Assembly: GCF_028748145.1 (NCBI RefSeq)
Contig: NZ_CP118181.1
Span: 317,433 to 381,432 of the forward strand
Direction: 5' to 3'
DNA from: Entomospira culicis
GTDB taxonomy: Bacteria > Spirochaetota > Spirochaetia > WRBN01
DNA length: 64,000 bases
Every line of letters begins with the position of its first letter. Positions within the stretch are counted from its first letter, which is position 1. A model generated the notes under the pieces. The model was not told where the DNA came from. It saw only the letters and a program-made list of their open reading frames with translations, and did not search any database. This document shows positions 61,298-64,000 of the stretch, piece by piece. Position numbers and translations under genes: made by a program.

Positions 61298-62614
61298 TTA
61301 TTTTTCAGAGCTGTTCATGGCTATTTTATGAGCGATCATTTCATTCATTTTCATGAAGGGAAGGTAAATAAATACCCCCATGACAATGATGATAATTTGG
61401 AGGAGACTAGCGCGCCAATCCCCGCCTGTGGCGAGGTAACCACTCAAAATCGGAGGCGTCGTCCATGGAAGCATGACGACAATACGATTGACTAATCCTA
61501 GCGCTGTTGCAAAGTAGGCAAGCGTTCCTCCCAGTAGTGGTACGAGGACAAAGGGAATCATCATCGGGGGGTTGAAGATAATCGGATAGCCAAAGATAAC
61601 AGGTTCATTAATATTAAAGAGTGCGGGCCCAATAGAGAGCTTACCCAAGGTACGAGACTGTTTATCTTTACTAAAGAGAAAAATAGCAATGAGGAGAGGA
61701 AGTGTAAGCCCATGTCCACTCATATTCATGTATGTTGCCATGAAGGGTTCGACTAAAATATGTGGTGCAGGTACTCCCTCGCTAAAGGCGATCATATTTT
61801 CGTTGATGTTAATAAGTAAAAATGGTCCAATAAATGCGGAGGTAATCACATTATGATGAATGCCCAAGGAGAAAAGGAAGGTACCTAGCCCATAAAGAAA
61901 GAGAAATCCGATGAGGCTATTATTTACGCCTTGGAGCGGACGCTGGATTAAAAAGACAATTAGCGACATTAAATCCATGCCTGTTATCACCTTAAGGAGA
62001 AGTGAAGACGCAGCAATGGTACTCATGGTGAGGATAACGGGAATTAATGCTTCAAAAGATCTAGCTACACCGGTGGGTACGCCCTCACCCAGATAAATCT
62101 TAAATATTTTTACTTTAGATAGAAAGATGAAGAGTTCACTGGCGAGGATGCTAATGACAATCGCACTAATCATTCCACCAGATCCCAACATATTAAAGGA
62201 GATTAATCCATTGAGTTGCACGGTTTCATCGCCTATTGGAGTGGGTAGTGATAGTGGTAGAATCATCATAAACGATCCCAGCGCGACGACTGCGGTGGCA
62301 ATTGGGTTAATAAATTGTCGATTTTTGGCAAGATTATAGGCAATTAAGATAGCAATACCCAATGCTGCCATATTAAGCGTACCATTATTAATGGCAGTGC
62401 CCCACTCTTGTACGGTAGCAAGAATCTCTCCAGATAAGAATATCGGCAAGATAACATTATTTATTAAGACGGCTAGACCAGCTAAGATAAAGAGAGGCAT
62501 CATTGTGACAAAGCCATCTTTCATCGAGCGTAGATGGATCTGCTCGCTAATTTTTGTTGAGACAAGAATAAATTTATGCAAAAATTTATTCTCCATTAAC
62601 TGTTCACTACTCAT
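61298..62614 (-). CDS. celB: PTS EIIC, lactose/cellobiose family
   Basis: A 438-residue polytopic permease. It has MMPLFILAG near helix 1, LGEGVPTGVARSFEALIP, LGIHHNVITSAF, and NINEPVIFGYPIIFNP, the conserved substrate-region motif of CelB-type EIIC. No EIIA or EIIB is fused or adjacent. It lies 75 nt behind the GH4 gene, so import and phospho-glucoside cleavage are coupled. AAAAGGAG precedes the ATG. Confidence 0.93.
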   Translation of the reverse strand: MSSEQLMENKFLHKFILVSTKISEQIHLRSMKDGFVTMMPLFILAGLAVLINNVILPIFLSGEILATVQEWGTAINNGTLNMAALGIAILIAYNLAKNRQFINPIATAVVALGSFMMILPLSLPTPIGDETVQLNGLISFNMLGSGGMISAIVISILASELFIFLSKVKIFKIYLGEGVPTGVARSFEALIPVILTMSTIAASSLLLKVITGMDLMSLIVFLIQRPLQGVNNSLIGFLFLYGLGTFLFSLGIHHNVITSAFIGPFLLININENMIAFSEGVPAPHILVEPFMATYMNMSGHGLTLPLLIAIFLFSKDKQSRTLGKLSIGPALFNINEPVIFGYPIIFNPPMMIPFVLVPLLGGTLAYFATALGLVNRIVVMLPWTTPPILSGYLATGGDWRASLLQIIIIVMGVFIYLPFMKMNEMIAHKIAMNSSEK

Positions 62615-62637
62615 AAAAGACTCCTTTTAATGTAATG

Positions 62638-62666
62638 AGCGAGGATGTTTACTCTCCCCGCTCGCT
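62638..62666 (-). other. Hairpin between the GH4 and EIIC genes
   Basis: AGCGAG/CTCGCT (62638-62643 with 62661-62666) closes a 17-nt loop. With no T-tract it is more likely an mRNA-stability or processing element than a terminator. Confidence 0.4.
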
Positions 62667-62689
62667 GTATTATGATCTATGTTGTGTGG

Positions 62690-64000
62690 TTACTTTCTGA
62701 CTTGCCATTTAGGAAGGTGTGCTTTATGCGCTTGAATCATTTCATTGAGGACTTGACGGGTAATCTCGCCTTTCTTCACGAGGGGATTGAGGGTTAAGGC
62801 TTGGATGGCGGTGTCGTAGTTTCCACTGATTGCTGCTTCAATGGTGAGTCGCTCAAATGTCTTCATGATATGAAGTTCGGTTTGGGCGATGATAGGCAGG
62901 GCAGTGGCCTTGAGGGGGATAGGTCCTGCATCGGTAATCATGGCGGAGGTCTCGATGGTTGCGTCATCGGGCAAGAAGGGGAGCGTGCCATTATTTTGGG
63001 TGTTGACGATCATAATTTGATGATTATTTGTATAAATCGCCTGAATTAAATCACAAGCGGCATCGCTGTAGTAGGTACCGCCTCGTTCTTCGAGTTCTTT
63101 TGGTTTTACGGCTAAGTCTGGATCTTCGTAGAGTTTAAAGAGTTTCTCCTCCACCTCTTTTACCTCTTGTCCACGGGTTTTTCCTTTACCACCGTCAAAT
63201 TTAGTGAGTTCCTCCTCCAACATTTGCTCCGTCATATAGTAATAACGATGATAGCTTACTGGCATCATCCCTAGATGTTGTACAAAGTTGACATCCCAAG
63301 GGATGTTTTTGACATTACGCACTTGCTCACTTTCGTTTGTGGTACGCACAAAATCGGCGAGCTTTTCTGGCAGAATATCATTTCCTTTGTAGTAAAGATG
63401 TCTTGCCCATAAATAGTGATTCATCCCCACGCAATGCAAGAGAAAATTACTATCGCCTAACATTTGTTCGGCTGTTTTTACTAAGTAGATAGGGACATTG
63501 CATAGACCCACACACTTAATTTTACTGAAACGTTGCACTGCTTCGGTTACCATGCTACTAGGATTAGTAAAGTTGATGAGCCAAGCATTCGGGCACAACT
63601 CTTCCATATCCTTGGCGATATCCAAGATAACTGGGATAGTGCGTAGCGCTTTCATGAAGCCACCAAAACCGTTGGTCTCTTGCCCAATCATCCCGTGCGA
63701 TAGTGGGATACGCTCATCGAGAATGCGGGCTTCCATTAGTCCCACCCGAAATTGTGTGGTAACAAAGCTAGCCCCCTTGAGCGCTTCGCGTCTGTTTAGC
63801 GTAAGATGAACTTTACAGTTGATTCCAGCTTTTTCTACCATGCGTTGCGCGAGTCTTCCTACTGTTTCAAGCTTTTTCTTGCCAGCCTCAATGTCTACAA
63901 GCCAAATTTCACTTACGGGTAAATTTTTATGGCGATTAATAAATCCTTCAATAATCTCTGGAGTGTAGCTTGAGCCTCCACCAATCGTTACAATTTTCAT
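62690..64000 (-). CDS. 6-phospho-beta-glucosidase, GH4
   Basis: 436 residues, with ATG at the very end of the window, so the promoter is outside. The NAD-binding GGGSSYTPE (7-15), NPSSMVTEA, CNVP (metal-binding Cys) and GMNH (metal-binding His) mark family GH4, whose members use NAD+ and Mn2+ for a redox-assisted elimination. Mid-chain and C-terminal features fit LicH/CelF-type enzymes acting on cellobiose-6-phosphate. It is the second 6-phospho-beta-glucosidase of the window, by a different mechanism from the GH1 enzyme at 12406. Confidence 0.9.
   Translation of the reverse strand: MKIVTIGGGSSYTPEIIEGFINRHKNLPVSEIWLVDIEAGKKKLETVGRLAQRMVEKAGINCKVHLTLNRREALKGASFVTTQFRVGLMEARILDERIPLSHGMIGQETNGFGGFMKALRTIPVILDIAKDMEELCPNAWLINFTNPSSMVTEAVQRFSKIKCVGLCNVPIYLVKTAEQMLGDSNFLLHCVGMNHYLWARHLYYKGNDILPEKLADFVRTTNESEQVRNVKNIPWDVNFVQHLGMMPVSYHRYYYMTEQMLEEELTKFDGGKGKTRGQEVKEVEEKLFKLYEDPDLAVKPKELEERGGTYYSDAACDLIQAIYTNNHQIMIVNTQNNGTLPFLPDDATIETSAMITDAGPIPLKATALPIIAQTELHIMKTFERLTIEAAISGNYDTAIQALTLNPLVKKGEITRQVLNEMIQAHKAHLPKWQVRK

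Overview
The window is a gene-dense bacterial chromosome segment (about 45% G+C by eye), almost certainly from a spirochaete. The markers are a flagellar sheath protein FlaA (21764-23149), a second-type elongation factor G like the spirochaetal EF-G2, a Bat (aerotolerance) operon of the kind seen in Treponema and Leptospira, and LysM/TPR lipoproteins. The abundant sugar PTS and glycosidase genes suggest a host- or carbohydrate-associated fermentative spirochaete. The genus cannot be fixed from the sequence alone.

Layout. 1-2.3 kb: end of a GltD-like oxidoreductase and a convergent EF-G gene. 2.4-9.25 kb: an accessory cluster of one unknown gene and three different DUF262 proteins (two with a DUF1524-type His-Me nuclease end, one without), the best candidate for an undescribed defence system. 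9.3-20.97 kb: peptide-binding lipoprotein, coaB-coaC, a beta-glucoside PTS and 6-phospho-beta-glucosidase, nitronate monooxygenase-like enzyme, metG, rpmB, lrgAB. 21.0-27.6 kb: a thioredoxin-fold protein with a Gly/Cys tail, FlaA with a duplicated domain, and two chemoreceptors. 27.8-31 kb: tRNA-Tyr, tRNA-Thr, a PAP2-like membrane protein, a single-chain restriction-modification fusion, tRNA-Glu and a rhomboid protease.

31.5-40.1 kb (all minus strand): dgt, map, a TPR protein, a PpiC chaperone, secG-tpiA, dus, tatD and an Smr protein. 40.1-48.6 kb: the Bat operon, read from right to left as nucleotide cyclase, MoxR, DUF58, membrane protein, BatA, BatB, TPR lipoprotein, BatD-like, Smr; most junctions overlap by a few bases. 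48.6-54.6 kb: rbfA-truB-ribF-rpsO-(S15 paralogue)-pnp-lipoprotein-LysM, a ribosome maturation and RNA decay operon with an unusual extra S15-like gene. 54.6-64 kb: orphan PTS EIIB, tRNA-Val, SPFH lipoprotein, an Fe-S membrane protein with a ferredoxin, a UvrD/PcrA helicase, an unknown membrane protein with an internal repeat, and a cellobiose-type EIIC with a GH4 6-phospho-glucosidase.

Promoters of the TTGNNN-17 bp-TATAAT type are easy to see throughout, and at least three genes (15427, 17271, 57728) have their ATG exactly where transcription should start, which suggests leaderless mRNAs. Nearly every convergent gene pair is separated by a strong hairpin that can terminate from both sides. 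No insertion sequence, prophage or CRISPR array was seen. All function calls come from reading motifs and gene order; no database search was possible.
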